This document shows positions 1 through 9,360 of a stretch of 64,000 nt of DNA, in pieces. Location of the stretch: contig CAJXTX010000001.1 of assembly GCA_913060705.1 (NCBI GenBank), forward strand, positions 1 to 64,000. Direction: 5' to 3'. Below the pieces are notes generated by a model. It searched no databases, was not told the DNA's origin, and saw nothing but the letters and a program-made list of their open reading frames with translations. This DNA is from an uncultured Bacteroidota bacterium. GTDB lineage: Bacteria > Bacteroidota > Bacteroidia > Flavobacteriales > Flavobacteriaceae. How positions within the stretch are numbered: position 1 is the stretch's first letter; every line of letters begins with the position of its first letter. Both the position numbers and the translations under genes were made by a program.

Positions 1-16
1 CTTAAGATCTTAAATT

Positions 17-889
17 ATGGAAAAAAACCAGTCTAAAGCGTTACCTGCGATACTTGGGGTTCTTTTTGTAGCAGCCACTGCTTTCGCTATCAGCCTTTAT
101 ATCAGCGGTAAAAACACTGAAGAGGCTTTAAATGCTGAGAAAACGGCAGTTATTGAAGAATTAGAAGGATTGAAGTCAGATTATGACAAATCGATCCTTG
201 AAAACAATGCCCTAAGCGAGGAGCTTTTAGCTGCAAGAGGAGAAATCGCTAGCTATATCGATTCATTATCTTCTCTTAAAGCAGATGTAGCGACTTTGAT
301 GCGTTTTCGTGGTCAAGTATATCAGCTTCGCAAAGAGCGTGAAACCTTAATGGCTCGTTTGGATTCATTGACAGCAAGCAATGTTGCTCTGAAGTCTTTA
401 AATGACAAAACTCAAGCTGAGTTAGAGCGAGTTGCAGCACTTAACGATTCAATCGTTCAGCAAAATATTATTCTTGAACAAGAAAATAGAATTGCTGCAC
501 AGTTGAAGTTAGAAATGCTTGATGTTCAAGCCGTTCGTGTTAAGAACAATGGAAACTTTAAATCTGTAAAGCGTGCTAAGAGAGCTGATAATTTTAAAGT
601 TTGCTTTACGATTAGAGACAACGCAGTCACCAAAGCCGGAGACAAAAACTTCTTCATTGAAGTGATGGGGCCTGATGGTGCTTTAGTCGGAAATACTGAA
701 TCTGTAACCGTGAACAACCGTACGTTGAATGTGAGTAAGGTTACTGCCTTCTACTATGAAAACCAAACTTTAGATGTTTGCGACTACGTAGAAAACGGAG
801 GGGCTGATTTTGCTAAAGGAAGTTATATGGTAAATGTTTATGACAACGATTTAGAATTGATCGGAACTTCAAAATTCTACTTGAAGTAA
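17..889 (+). CDS. membrane-anchored coiled-coil protein, function unknown
   Basis: A 290-residue protein I do not recognise as a named family. A short polar N-terminus is followed by one hydrophobic segment (about residues 9-29). A long heptad-rich, Glu/Lys/Leu-rich coiled coil covers about 35-165. A globular C-terminal domain (about 170-290) is rich in beta-type sequence and ends with a short Tyr-Leu-Lys tail. This topology suggests an inner-membrane anchor with a periplasmic rod and a C-terminal domain. Coiled-coil proteins of this shape in Bacteroidota are often auto-labelled as chromosome partitioning proteins, but there is no ParA or SMC ATPase motif here. The ATG at base 17 is the first in frame, and only 16 bases precede it in the window. 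The gene converges on fumC across a shared terminator. Confidence 0.8.
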   Translation: MEKNQSKALPAILGVLFVAATAFAISLYISGKNTEEALNAEKTAVIEELEGLKSDYDKSILENNALSEELLAARGEIASYIDSLSSLKADVATLMRFRGQVYQLRKERETLMARLDSLTASNVALKSLNDKTQAELERVAALNDSIVQQNIILEQENRIAAQLKLEMLDVQAVRVKNNGNFKSVKRAKRADNFKVCFTIRDNAVTKAGDKNFFIEVMGPDGALVGNTESVTVNNRTLNVSKVTAFYYENQTLDVCDYVENGGADFAKGSYMVNVYDNDLELIGTSKFYLK

Positions 890-911
890 TTCATAATTAC
901 CTACATCATTT

Positions 912-939
912 AAAAAGGCTCCCATTGGGAGCCTTTTTT
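912..939. terminator. bidirectional intrinsic terminator
   Basis: A perfect 12-bp stem (912-923 with 927-938) has a GGCTCCC/GGGAGCC core and a 3-base loop, flanked by an A run on the left and a T run on the right. It can therefore terminate transcription from both sides. It lies between the convergent coiled-coil gene and fumC. Confidence 0.9.
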
Positions 940-959
940 ATTTGGGTCCATTTCTTGAT

Positions 960-2354
960 TTATAATGAACCCGTCATATCCTCTGGGCGCACCCACATAT
1001 CGTATTCTTCAGCTGTTACGTAGCCTAAACGAATTGCTTCTTCTTTTAAGGTAGTTCCGTTGGCATGAGCCGCATTCGCGATTTCTGCCGCTTTATAATA
1101 ACCAATTTTGGTATTTAAAGCAGTTACGAGCATGAGAGAATTATTGACAAGCTCTTGAATGCGTTTTGTGTTCGGTTCAATTCCGACTGCACAGTGTTCG
1201 TTAAAGCTTAAGGCGGCATCTCCAATGAGCTGAGCAGACTGTAAAAAGTTAGCAGCCATGAGGGGTTTGAAGACATTTAGTTCATAATGCCCTTGAGTTC
1301 CACCGATAGTAATGGCAACATCATTACCCATCACTTGGGCGCAGACCATAGTAAGGGCCTCTGATTGTGTTGGATTAACCTTCCCGGGCATGATTGAGCT
1401 ACCTGGCTCATTGGCCGGGATAATGAGCTCACCTATACCAGATCGAGGTCCTGAAGCCATCATTCGAATGTCGTTTGCGATTTTGTTCAATGAAACTGCT
1501 AGTTGCTTCAAGGAAGAATGCGCTTCTACGATGGCATCATGAGCAGCTAGGGCCTCAAATTTGTTTTGAGCGGTTACAAATGGAAGCCCAGTAAACTTCG
1601 CGATGTAAGCTGCAACTTTTTCGGCATAACCCTTTGGAGTGTTTAATCCTGTTCCAACTGCGGTTCCGCCCAGTGCAAGTTCAGATAAATGGGCTAAGCT
1701 GTTCTGAGCGGCCTTGATTCCGAATTCTAGCTGAGCTACATATCCAGAAAATTCTTGACCTATTGTTAGGGGAGTAGCATCCATTAAGTGGGTTCGACCA
1801 ATTTTTACAACATCCTTGAATGCTTGGCTTTTTTGGTGAAGCGTAGTTTTTAGTGTCTCGACAGCAGGAATACTGTGGCGTACTAACTTATCATAACAGG
1901 CGATGTGCATCGCGGTAGGAAAAGTGTCATTTGAAGATTGTGATTTGTTGACGTCGTCATTCGGACTCAGGGTGCGATCCCCCTGTCCTAAAACCTTTCC
2001 TTCTAGAACATGAGCACGATTGGCTATAACTTCATTGACGTTCATGTTGCTTTGGGTACCAGATCCGGTTTGCCAAATCACTAAAGGAAATTGATCCTTT
2101 AGGTGCCCTTCTAAAAGTTCATCGCAAACTTTTGCAATGAGGTCTCTTTTGTGTTCATCTAATACTCCTAATTCAGCATTGGTATAAGCCGCCGCCTTCT
2201 TAAGGATGGCAAAGCCTCTTATAATTTCGATGGGCATTGATCCGCTAGGACCAATTTTAAAGTTATTGATAGAACGTTGTGTTTGTGCTCCCCAATAGGC
2301 GTCTTGAGGAACTTGAACCTCGCCCATAGTGTCTTTCTCGATTCTGTAGCTCAT
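960..2354 (-). CDS. fumC: class II fumarate hydratase
   Basis: Fumarase C of 464 residues, the usual length, interconverts fumarate and malate in the TCA cycle in the cytoplasm. The fumarase/aspartase signature [11 protein letters not shown] is present at about residues 317-327. The substrate-binding stretches [10 protein letters not shown] (near 97) and [11 protein letters not shown] (near 140) are also intact. Class II enzymes need no iron-sulfur cluster. The ATG start is supported by a -7 promoter element about 17 bases upstream. The gene is monocistronic, closed by the bidirectional terminator. Aspartase is the nearest alternative in the superfamily, but overall sequence and length favour fumarase. 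Confidence 0.97.
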   Translation of the reverse strand: MSYRIEKDTMGEVQVPQDAYWGAQTQRSINNFKIGPSGSMPIEIIRGFAILKKAAAYTNAELGVLDEHKRDLIAKVCDELLEGHLKDQFPLVIWQTGSGTQSNMNVNEVIANRAHVLEGKVLGQGDRTLSPNDDVNKSQSSNDTFPTAMHIACYDKLVRHSIPAVETLKTTLHQKSQAFKDVVKIGRTHLMDATPLTIGQEFSGYVAQLEFGIKAAQNSLAHLSELALGGTAVGTGLNTPKGYAEKVAAYIAKFTGLPFVTAQNKFEALAAHDAIVEAHSSLKQLAVSLNKIANDIRMMASGPRSGIGELIIPANEPGSSIMPGKVNPTQSEALTMVCAQVMGNDVAITIGGTQGHYELNVFKPLMAANFLQSAQLIGDAALSFNEHCAVGIEPNTKRIQELVNNSLMLVTALNTKIGYYKAAEIANAAHANGTTLKEEAIRLGYVTAEEYDMWVRPEDMTGSL

Positions 2355-2371
2355 AATTCAGATTTGGAATA

Positions 2372-2379
2372 CAAAGATA
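2372..2379 (-). promoter_or_regulatory. -7 promoter element for fumC
   Basis: On the minus strand these bases read TATCTTTG, an exact match to the Bacteroidota TAnnTTTG element, 17 bases before the fumC ATG. I see no clear -33 TTTG at the expected distance. Confidence 0.6.
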
Positions 2380-2420
2380 GCCATCAAAATGCTCTAGCGT
2401 TTTAAAAAACGATCTTCAGG

Positions 2421-2453
2421 TTTGTACTGTACATCGAAATCGACTTATATTCG
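2421..2453 (+). promoter_or_regulatory. candidate promoter for the small membrane protein
   Basis: TTTG at 2421-2424, then 21 bases, then TATATTCG at 2446-2453 (one mismatch to TAnnTTTG). The expected transcription start is around 2458-2461, about 12 bases before the ATG. Confidence 0.5.
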
Positions 2454-2471
2454 TAGCGTAAAAGAAGCAAC

Positions 2472-2642
2472 ATGATTGAGTTCGATCAATATTTAGGATT
2501 TATTGCCTTTCTAACCATTCTTACTATTGGATTTTGGTTGATGATATTTCTTTTGACTTTTGTGATCCCGTATTGGGTAACAGGAAGTCTCATTGAATTC
2601 TTAAAAGAAAAGAAAAAGGAGCGCGAAGCTTCGAAAAGCTAG
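2472..2642 (+). CDS. small single-span membrane protein, function unknown
   Basis: A 56-codon reading frame, MIEFDQYLGF...KEREASKS. It has one strongly hydrophobic segment (about residues 9-36) and a very basic/acidic Lys-Glu tail (about 43-56), as in many small inner-membrane proteins. It fills the only sizeable gap between fumC and the TonB-dependent receptor. A plausible promoter sits upstream and a strong intrinsic terminator begins 23 bases after its stop, so it looks like a complete independent transcription unit. No family is recognised. The alternative is a chance reading frame in a small-RNA gene, since the same promoter and terminator would define a transcript of about 230 bases. 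Confidence 0.65.
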   Translation: MIEFDQYLGFIAFLTILTIGFWLMIFLLTFVIPYWVTGSLIEFLKEKKKEREASKS

Positions 2643-2664
2643 ACCTCCTTTTCCATTAGTATAA

Positions 2665-2692
2665 AAAAAGCCCCGCAGTTGCGGGGCTTTTT
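2665..2692. terminator. bidirectional intrinsic terminator
   Basis: A perfect 12-bp stem (2665-2676 with 2681-2692) with a GCCCCGC/GCGGGGC core, a 4-base loop and flanking A and T runs. It serves the small membrane protein gene from the left and the TonB-dependent receptor gene from the right. Confidence 0.92.
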
Positions 2693-2694
2693 AT

Positions 2695-5226
2695 TTATGG
2701 TGTTCCGAACTCCATTTCTTCTTCACCGCCCATATCTTGACGATTGTTTCTTCTTCGTTGATTATTGTCTTGCTCGTTGAATTGATACCTGAAGGTCAAC
2801 GTGGCTTGACGTTGTCTCCACTGGAATTCACTGTAGGTGGCTACAGTTGCCGTGCGGATATCTGAGATGCGTTTTCTGCTATTGAGCAGGTCGCTTACGT
2901 TAAATGAAATTGAACCTTTGTCTTTTAGAATTTGTTTACTCATAGCGAGGTTTAATGACAAGATCCCCTTATCTGTTCCTTGCGGATTTACAGAGTTTCC
3001 TCTGTAAAAGGCATTGGTTTGAAAATCAATTTTACCAGGCAATGGGAATTGAGCACTCGCTCTTGAAAACCATGTAAAATTATCTGTATCGAAAACTTGT
3101 GAAATAGTTTCACCCTTACTGTTAGTGTAGGTAAAGTCTCCTTCTAAACCTTGTTGGAATAGGTTGAAATTCCACGAGAATCGTACCCCTCTTTTTGGAG
3201 AATATGATGTGGTAAGTTCAGCACCTGTTCTATACTCTGAGGCCAGGTTAATAGGAGAGCGCAATTGCACTGGTACCTCAACGAATCCGCCTTCGGGATT
3301 TTCAATCTGAACCGTTTCACCGGTTTCACGCTGGATGAACTGAAATACCCCTGAAGTCTGGTTGTAATACACCGAAGTATTAAGCGTTAATTTTCCAAAA
3401 CGTTTGAGGTATCCGAAATCAAAGGCATCAGTGTATGCCGGATCTAAGTCAGGGTTACCACTAAATAAATTGGTATTGCTATTTCGTCGAATAAAAGGAT
3501 TAATGAACCATGAGCGAGGTCTTCTTAGGCGCTTGCTATAGCTAAGTGTAAACTGCTCCATTTCTGAGATCTCATATCCTAAGAAAAGTGAAGGGAACCA
3601 GTTTGAATAGATCTTCTCATTTCGACTCTCTTGGGTTTGACTTGTAGAATTAACTTGAATATCAGAGGCTTCCATACGCAATCCACCTAAAACCGAGAAT
3701 TTGTTGAATTTGCTCCCTAACTGCATGTAGGCTGCATTTACATATTCTTTGTATTCTAATTCATTGCTTAGCTCGTTGTTTAATACTAGGGGGCCTCCGT
3801 TTTCTTGCTGTATTTCAAACTCAAAATCGGTATAAAAGTCATTAAAGGTACCGCGATATCCTGCTTCAAATTGTCCTTGTCCTTTCTCACCTAAGGGAAG
3901 TACATAATCAAATTGAAAAAGACGGTTGATTTGAGACTCACCGGTAAAGGTGTATTCTGATGGAACAAAAATTGAAGCGTCTTCATTTACGCTTTCATCG
4001 ATATAGTTGTTTCCTAGTTCTTCGCCGGTAGAGTATTGAAAATCTGCGGTTAATTTATGTCCCGTTTTTTCAAAATCTTTCACAAAGTTTATAGCGTACT
4101 GATAATTGGTGTCTGTTTCGTCACCAGAGTTGATACGCTCTCTAGAAATCGTTGGATCGAAATTCTCATCGAAGTTAAAGAACTGAGTTCTATTGATGTT
4201 CTGTCCTTCTTGAGTTCTATAGAAAAACGTTTGGGTCAGAGAGGTCTTTTCATTAAACAGTAACTCTAGCCCAATATTGGTGTTGAATCCGTCTCGTAAA
4301 CGGTCAGTTCTTCCAATTTCATTTTGGTAACTCAAAACATTTCCAGCCAGATCGTAGTTGGTTTGTTCATTGATTCCGTTACCCGGAGAATTTGTCTTGC
4401 GGTAGGAAGTGTTTGAGAAAAGATTAAATGATTTGCGACGCAAATTGAGATTAAGGTTCCCTCCAGTTCTCTCTGGCGATCCTACGTAGGCAGTGGCTGA
4501 ACCGTTGATACCTTTAGTTTTTTCTTGTCTTAGGATGATATTAATAATACCCGCTGATCCTTCTGCGTCATAGCGCGCTGAGGGGTTGGTGATGATTTCA
4601 ACACGTTCAATAGCATCGGATGGAAGCTGCTGCAAGGCATCAGTACTTAAGCCAGATAGGGCAGAGGGCTTACCGTTGATTAAGATCTGAACACTTCCGT
4701 TTCCGCGTAAGGCAATGTTACCCTCTACATCAACACTTACAGAGGGCACATTGTCTAAAACATCGGTAACTGTACCTCCTTTAACGGTAAGGTCTTGACC
4801 TACGTTATACACCTTTTTGTCTAATCTAAGTTCAACGGTGGTACGTTCTGCTACGAGCTCAACGTTGTCTAGTTGTTCTACATTGGCTTCTAGACTAATC
4901 GTACCGAGGTCGGTTGAGGCTGTAAATTGAACATTGTCTTGAGTGTAAGAAGTGAAGGATATGAATTCAATTCTAACATTGTAGGCTCCAGGAAAGGTTT
5001 CTACGCTGAATTGACCATTCTCATCGGTGATTCCTCCAGTAACACGTTCTGGAAATTGAACGCTTTGCAAAACCAATGTTGCATATTCTAATGGAGTTCC
5101 TGTTTCTTTATCAATGACTTTTCCACTGATTGTTATAGGTTGCATTGCAGGTCTTTGAGAGAATTGCTGTGCGTTGAGCTGTGATATACCTAATAGGGTT
5201 ACAATCAGCAGAGTCAGTCTTTTCAT
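2695..5226 (-). CDS. TonB-dependent outer-membrane receptor, carboxypeptidase-regulatory-like type
   Basis: An 843-residue outer-membrane protein. A signal peptide covers about residues 1-19 (cleavage near LNAQ). A CarboxypepD_reg-like beta-sandwich domain lies at about 32-118, beginning ITISGKVIDKETGTPLEYATL. A plug domain lies at about 145-235, containing TDVLDNVPSVSVD and the inner-loop motif DAEGSAGIINI. The remainder is a beta-barrel of the Bacteroidota OMP_b-brl_3 type with alternating aromatic strands. The C-terminus is an acidic/Gln-Arg-rich extension rather than a terminal aromatic strand. It starts on an ATGA overlap with the upstream secreted protein, so the two are translationally coupled. 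Substrate is unknown: no SusD partner is adjacent, which argues against a glycan SusCD system. Confidence 0.88.
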   Translation of the reverse strand: MKRLTLLIVTLLGISQLNAQQFSQRPAMQPITISGKVIDKETGTPLEYATLVLQSVQFPERVTGGITDENGQFSVETFPGAYNVRIEFISFTSYTQDNVQFTASTDLGTISLEANVEQLDNVELVAERTTVELRLDKKVYNVGQDLTVKGGTVTDVLDNVPSVSVDVEGNIALRGNGSVQILINGKPSALSGLSTDALQQLPSDAIERVEIITNPSARYDAEGSAGIINIILRQEKTKGINGSATAYVGSPERTGGNLNLNLRRKSFNLFSNTSYRKTNSPGNGINEQTNYDLAGNVLSYQNEIGRTDRLRDGFNTNIGLELLFNEKTSLTQTFFYRTQEGQNINRTQFFNFDENFDPTISRERINSGDETDTNYQYAINFVKDFEKTGHKLTADFQYSTGEELGNNYIDESVNEDASIFVPSEYTFTGESQINRLFQFDYVLPLGEKGQGQFEAGYRGTFNDFYTDFEFEIQQENGGPLVLNNELSNELEYKEYVNAAYMQLGSKFNKFSVLGGLRMEASDIQVNSTSQTQESRNEKIYSNWFPSLFLGYEISEMEQFTLSYSKRLRRPRSWFINPFIRRNSNTNLFSGNPDLDPAYTDAFDFGYLKRFGKLTLNTSVYYNQTSGVFQFIQRETGETVQIENPEGGFVEVPVQLRSPINLASEYRTGAELTTSYSPKRGVRFSWNFNLFQQGLEGDFTYTNSKGETISQVFDTDNFTWFSRASAQFPLPGKIDFQTNAFYRGNSVNPQGTDKGILSLNLAMSKQILKDKGSISFNVSDLLNSRKRISDIRTATVATYSEFQWRQRQATLTFRYQFNEQDNNQRRRNNRQDMGGEEEMEFGTP

Positions 5227-5711
5227 GTCTTTGTTTTACGTTTTTTCTTTTTTTCTTTTTTCCGTTTAACTTTTGAGTTACCCTCTTCTTTTAAAGCTTT
5301 TAAATGTTCAAATAAAGCGAGCGGCAACTCGTTTTTGAGCCGGGCATCTTCTATAGATTCAATCTCTTCTAACGCCGTTTTCATTGCGTTGGGTTCAAGA
5401 TTTAAAATTTGAAGTTCAATGCGCTTTTTGGTCGCCTCTAACATTATTGAACGCAAGACCGCTTCTTCAAAAGCATTGATTTCAATGGTTTCTTTAACCC
5501 TGTTCATTGAAAGTTCTACTATATCCTCTGCCGTCAAGGGCTCATCCTCTTGTGTTCGCGACGGAAATTGATTCATTCCTCTCATGGGGTTTCCGTAAGG
5601 GTTTCCCATCATTCCGCCTCGTCCCATCGGCATACCGAACTGGCCAAAACTTTCAAAACACGTAAGCATTACCAATAATGATGCCAAAAAGTAAAATCGA
5701 TTCATATTCAA
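5223..5711 (-). CDS. secreted Met/Gly-rich helical protein, function unknown
   Basis: A 162-residue protein with an N-terminal signal peptide (about 1-22). A short Met/Gly/Pro-rich segment follows (about 24-50: FGMPMGRGG, MMGNPYGNPMRGMNQF). A helical middle region covers 57-143, and the tail is almost entirely Lys/Arg/Glu. It is the first gene of a two-gene unit, and its stop overlaps the start of the TonB-dependent receptor by 4 bases. The Met-rich region could bind metal (for example copper), and the middle may be a short periplasmic helical domain, but both are guesses. I do not recognise a family. It probably works with the receptor downstream. Confidence 0.8.
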   Translation of the reverse strand: MNMNRFYFLASLLVMLTCFESFGQFGMPMGRGGMMGNPYGNPMRGMNQFPSRTQEDEPLTAEDIVELSMNRVKETIEINAFEEAVLRSIMLEATKKRIELQILNLEPNAMKTALEEIESIEDARLKNELPLALFEHLKALKEEGNSKVKRKKEKKKKRKTKT

Positions 5712-5747
5712 GTTGATTTTAACATTTAAAGTTTTATTGAAATACGT

Positions 5748-6849
5748 TTATTCGGCAGTTGATTGCTGCCCATTTACCATGAGATATGCCTTTAAAAAAG
5801 CATCAATATCTCCGTTCATTACGCCTTCAACGTTTGCGGTTTCTTCTCCGCTTCTAACATCCTTAATCAATTTGTAAGGGTGCATGACGTAATTTCTAAT
5901 TTGAGATCCCCATTCAATTTTCATCTTCGCGTCTTCAATTTCTTTTCGAGCCTCCATTTTTCGACGTAATTCGATTTCATAGAGCTGTGATTTCAACATC
6001 TGAAGCGCTCTTGCGCGATTGTCGTGTTGTGAACGCGTCTCTGAACAACTGATCTGAATACCTGTAGGTTTGTGAACAAGTTGCACTTTGGTCTCTACCT
6101 TATTTACATTTTGTCCACCGGCTCCACTTGATCGAGCAGTGGTGATTTCAATATCCGCCGGATTGATTTCTACCTCAATACTTTCGTCGACTAAGGGATA
6201 TACATATACAGATGCGAACGAGGTGTGACGTTTGGCATTGCTATCGAAAGGGGATATGCGCACTAAACGATGCACACCGTTTTCTCCTTTGAGCCATCCG
6301 AAAGCAAAGTCACCTTGAATTTCTAGAGTGACTGTTTTTATGCCAGCCACATCACCCTCTTGATAATTCAGCTCACGAACCGTATATCGCTTTGATTCGG
6401 CCCACATGAGGTACATACGCATGAGCATCGAAGCCCAATCGCAACTCTCTGTTCCACCGGCACCAGCCGTGATTTGAATGACCGCAGAAAGCTCGTCGCC
6501 TTCATCTGAAAGCATATTTTTAAACTCTAAGGCTTCGATAAGGTTAGAAAGCATATCGAGTTTTTGAGCAACTTCTATCTCCTCAACCTCTTTAGCAGAG
6601 AGAAACTCAAGTAAAATTTCTACTTCATCCTTTACCTCAACGGCTTCTTCGTAGTCTTTTACCCACGATTGAAGTCCTTTTAAGACTTTCATATGCTCTT
6701 GGGCTGATTTAGGGTCATCCCAAAAGCCCGGTGCCGCCGATTTTTCTTCTTGATGCTCTATTTCGATTCGCTTGGCATCTATGTCAAAGATACCTCCTTA
6801 ACGCACCGAGGCGATCCATGAGATCCTTGAACTGTTCGTTCTTCGTCAT
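5748..6849 (-). CDS. prfB: peptide chain release factor 2, with programmed +1 frameshift
   Basis: RF2 (366 residues when the frameshift is made) releases peptides at UGA and UAA. The gene is in two frames. Twenty-one codons from the ATG at 6849 lead to an in-frame TGA at 6786-6784. A +1 shift then joins the main frame of 345 residues ending at 5748. The frameshift signal is the classical one: internal AGGAGG, TAT, CTT, TGA, C. The SPF stop-codon recognition motif (in [12 protein letters not shown]) and the catalytic GGQ loop ([11 protein letters not shown]) are both intact. A caller that ignores the shift would give a 314-residue protein beginning at an internal ATG (6692). It is divergent from the metalloprotease gene. 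Confidence 0.96.
6783..6798 (-). promoter_or_regulatory. RF2 programmed frameshift site
   Basis: Read on the minus strand: AGGAGG (6798-6793), TAT, CTT (6789-6787), TGA (6786-6784), C. The Shine-Dalgarno-like hexamer three bases before CTT and the TGA followed by C form the known autoregulatory site. When RF2 is scarce the ribosome slips forward on CTT-T and reads GAC. Confidence 0.95.
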
Positions 6850-6871
6850 TTGTGTTGAATAGTAATTGATG

Positions 6872-6879
6872 CAAAAATA
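6872..6879 (-). promoter_or_regulatory. -7 promoter element for prfB
   Basis: The minus strand reads TATTTTTG, an exact TAnnTTTG match, 22 bases before the prfB ATG at 6849. The -33 element is not clear. It lies in the 91-base divergent region; no equally good element is seen for the plus-strand metalloprotease gene. Confidence 0.6.
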
Positions 6880-6940
6880 GTGACTCTATCAAGAGCTGGT
6901 GAAAAAATCAATAATTTAAGGCCTTCAAAATGTTACCCTC

Positions 6941-9355
6941 ATGAAAAAGCTAATCACTTTACTTTTCGCACTATTAATTACCCTTTCAGGTGCTGCTCAG
7001 GATTTTGAGCACACGAATGGCATGAGAAAGGTTGAAGGTTTTCAGGTATTGTATTTTGACGATGCCGCTGATAAGGTCTATCTCGAGGTCTCTAGATTAA
7101 ATGAAGACTTCTTGCATGTTTCATCCTTGAGCTCAGGGATTGGGAGTAACGATATCGGCTTAGATCGCGGACAACTTGGGCCACAACGTGTGGTTCGTTT
7201 TGAAAAGATGGGGAATCGCATTTATCTGATTCAGCCGAACCTGGATTACAGAGGGTCTTCAACGAACGAGAATGAAATAAAGTCAATCACTCAAGCCTTT
7301 GCCTCATCCGTGCTCTATGGATTCGATGTTGTAGAAGCTCTAGACGACAGGTTTCTCATTGAGATTACCCCATTCTTATTTCAAGACGTTCATGGAGTCG
7401 TTGATCGCTTAGCCTCTAGAGGACAAGGAAACTACAGCTTAGATCGCTCTAAAAGTGCTTTAAATGCCTCTAGAACAAAGTCTTTTGAAAAGAATGTTGA
7501 GATTGATTTGATGTTGACATTCTCCGGAAAGCCAAAGGCGTATGAAATCCGTTCGGTCACCCCAGAGCCAACGCTGGTCACTGTGTACCAGCACCATTCA
7601 TTTATTGAATTGCCTGAATTATCGTCATTTGAACTTCGTGCTTATGATGCACGTTCGGGATCTTATCCTTTTAGTTTTAGCGATTACTCTGCTGCAGTGA
7701 ACGAGCCCATTGATAAGATGTTTATTCGACGTCACCGTTTAGAGAAGAAAGATCCAGAGGCGGAGTTGAGCGAAGCTGTTGAACCTATTGTTTATTATCT
7801 AGATAACGGCACCCCTGAACCTATTCGATCTGCTTTATTAGATGGAGCTAAATGGTGGAATCAGGCTTTCGAGGCAGCAGGGTATAAAGATGCATTCCAG
7901 GTCGAAATTATGCCAGATGATGCAGATCCACTCGATGTGCGTTACAATGTCATTCAGTGGGTACACCGCTCTACCAGAGGATGGAGTTATGGATCATCGG
8001 TTGTCGATCCTAGAACCGGTGAAATTCTAAAAGGACATGTGAGTTTAGGAAGTCTTAGAATTCGTCAGGACTATCTAATTGCACAGGGTTTAATGAATCA
8101 ACCTTATGCTCAACAAACTGAAGCTGAAAAGCAGATGCTTGAGATGGCACTCGCCCGTATTCGACAATTGTCTGCTCATGAGGTAGGACATACCTTGGGC
8201 TTTGCGCACAATTTCGCGGCTAGTACTGTAAATAGAAATTCGGTAATGGATTACCCGCACATGTTTGTATTAGATGCTGAAGGAGATCAACTCAATTTTG
8301 AACAGGCTTATGAAGTAGGAATTGGGGAGTGGGATAAGATATCAGTGGCCTACGCCTACAGTGACTTTCCAGAAGGAACAAATGAAACGGCGGCCCTTAA
8401 TGAGATTTTAGAGCGCTCAAACGCCATGGGATACCGTTATTTAACCGATAGCGATGCGCGTCCTGTTTCTTCAGCAAGTGCAACAGCGCACCTATGGGAT
8501 AATGGGCGTGATGTTGCTTACGAGTTACAGCGAATGTTGTCGCTAAGAGATAAAGTGATCGATCAGTTTTCGATAGACAATATTCCATCCGCTTCGAGTA
8601 TGTCTGAACTTGAAGATGTGTTTGCCCCAGTATACTTTATGCATCGTTACCAGACAGAGGCAGTCGCCAAATTAATTGGAGGTATTCATTACAAGCATGC
8701 CTACAAGGAGAGTTATGAGCCGTGGTTTTTTGTTTCAAAAGAAGAACAGCTGAGTGCCTTAGAAGGGGTATTGCAGACGCTCTCTCCCTATGTGTTGAGT
8801 ATACCTGAAGACAAATTACAACTCTTTGGACCACGCACCTATGGTTATGGACGTACCCGAGAGTCATTTAAGTCAAAAATGGGGGTGGCATTTGATCCGA
8901 TTGCAGCCGCAGAAACGGCCACCGATTTTACCCTCACCTTCTTATTTAACCCTGAGCGGGCCAATCGCGTTGTGTATCAATCTATGTTAGATAAAGAGCA
9001 ATTGGGCTTCCCTGAGTTCTTAAAAATGGTTTTTGAAAAAACACTAAGACAAAAAGCACTCAATGGCTTTGAGGGAATGGTACAAGAGGTCATTCAGTTT
9101 ACGGTGTTAAAACGATTGATGGAGTTGGCCTCTAGCGATGCCGTATATCCTCAAGTTACAGAAGCGATAGTATTCGAAATGATGCGACTTAAAACCTTTT
9201 TAGGAGACCAGCAAGCCGATCCTACCGCAATCTATATGAGAAAAGAAATAGACCGCTTTTTAGGAAATCCGAGAGGGTATAAATCTGATTTAGAAGTAGT
9301 GACTATTCCTGATGGATCTCCAATCGGAATGGACATGATGTGCTCGTTTGAATAA
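6941..9355 (+). CDS. secreted zinc-dependent metalloprotease (DUF5117/DUF4953 type)
   Basis: An 804-residue protein with a clear signal peptide (about 1-19, ending SGAAQ), so it is exported. The first third resembles the DUF5117 region. The catalytic metzincin motif HEVGHTLGFAH is at about residues 413-423, with the three zinc-binding His residues and catalytic Glu414. It is followed by a Met-turn-like SVMDYP near 435-440. Such proteins are common in Bacteroidota and are annotated as zinc-dependent metalloproteases; substrates are unknown. Oligopeptidase B begins only 5 bases after the stop, so the two are probably co-transcribed and may act in sequence on proteins and the resulting peptides. 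This is inference. Confidence 0.9.
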   Translation: MKKLITLLFALLITLSGAAQDFEHTNGMRKVEGFQVLYFDDAADKVYLEVSRLNEDFLHVSSLSSGIGSNDIGLDRGQLGPQRVVRFEKMGNRIYLIQPNLDYRGSSTNENEIKSITQAFASSVLYGFDVVEALDDRFLIEITPFLFQDVHGVVDRLASRGQGNYSLDRSKSALNASRTKSFEKNVEIDLMLTFSGKPKAYEIRSVTPEPTLVTVYQHHSFIELPELSSFELRAYDARSGSYPFSFSDYSAAVNEPIDKMFIRRHRLEKKDPEAELSEAVEPIVYYLDNGTPEPIRSALLDGAKWWNQAFEAAGYKDAFQVEIMPDDADPLDVRYNVIQWVHRSTRGWSYGSSVVDPRTGEILKGHVSLGSLRIRQDYLIAQGLMNQPYAQQTEAEKQMLEMALARIRQLSAHEVGHTLGFAHNFAASTVNRNSVMDYPHMFVLDAEGDQLNFEQAYEVGIGEWDKISVAYAYSDFPEGTNETAALNEILERSNAMGYRYLTDSDARPVSSASATAHLWDNGRDVAYELQRMLSLRDKVIDQFSIDNIPSASSMSELEDVFAPVYFMHRYQTEAVAKLIGGIHYKHAYKESYEPWFFVSKEEQLSALEGVLQTLSPYVLSIPEDKLQLFGPRTYGYGRTRESFKSKMGVAFDPIAAAETATDFTLTFLFNPERANRVVYQSMLDKEQLGFPEFLKMVFEKTLRQKALNGFEGMVQEVIQFTVLKRLMELASSDAVYPQVTEAIVFEMMRLKTFLGDQQADPTAIYMRKEIDRFLGNPRGYKSDLEVVTIPDGSPIGMDMMCSFE

Positions 9356-9360
9356 CTATT

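Noticed and set aside
5748-6692. Truncated prfB starting at an internal ATG
   Set aside because: The upstream codons plus the frameshift signal give the complete 366-residue RF2.
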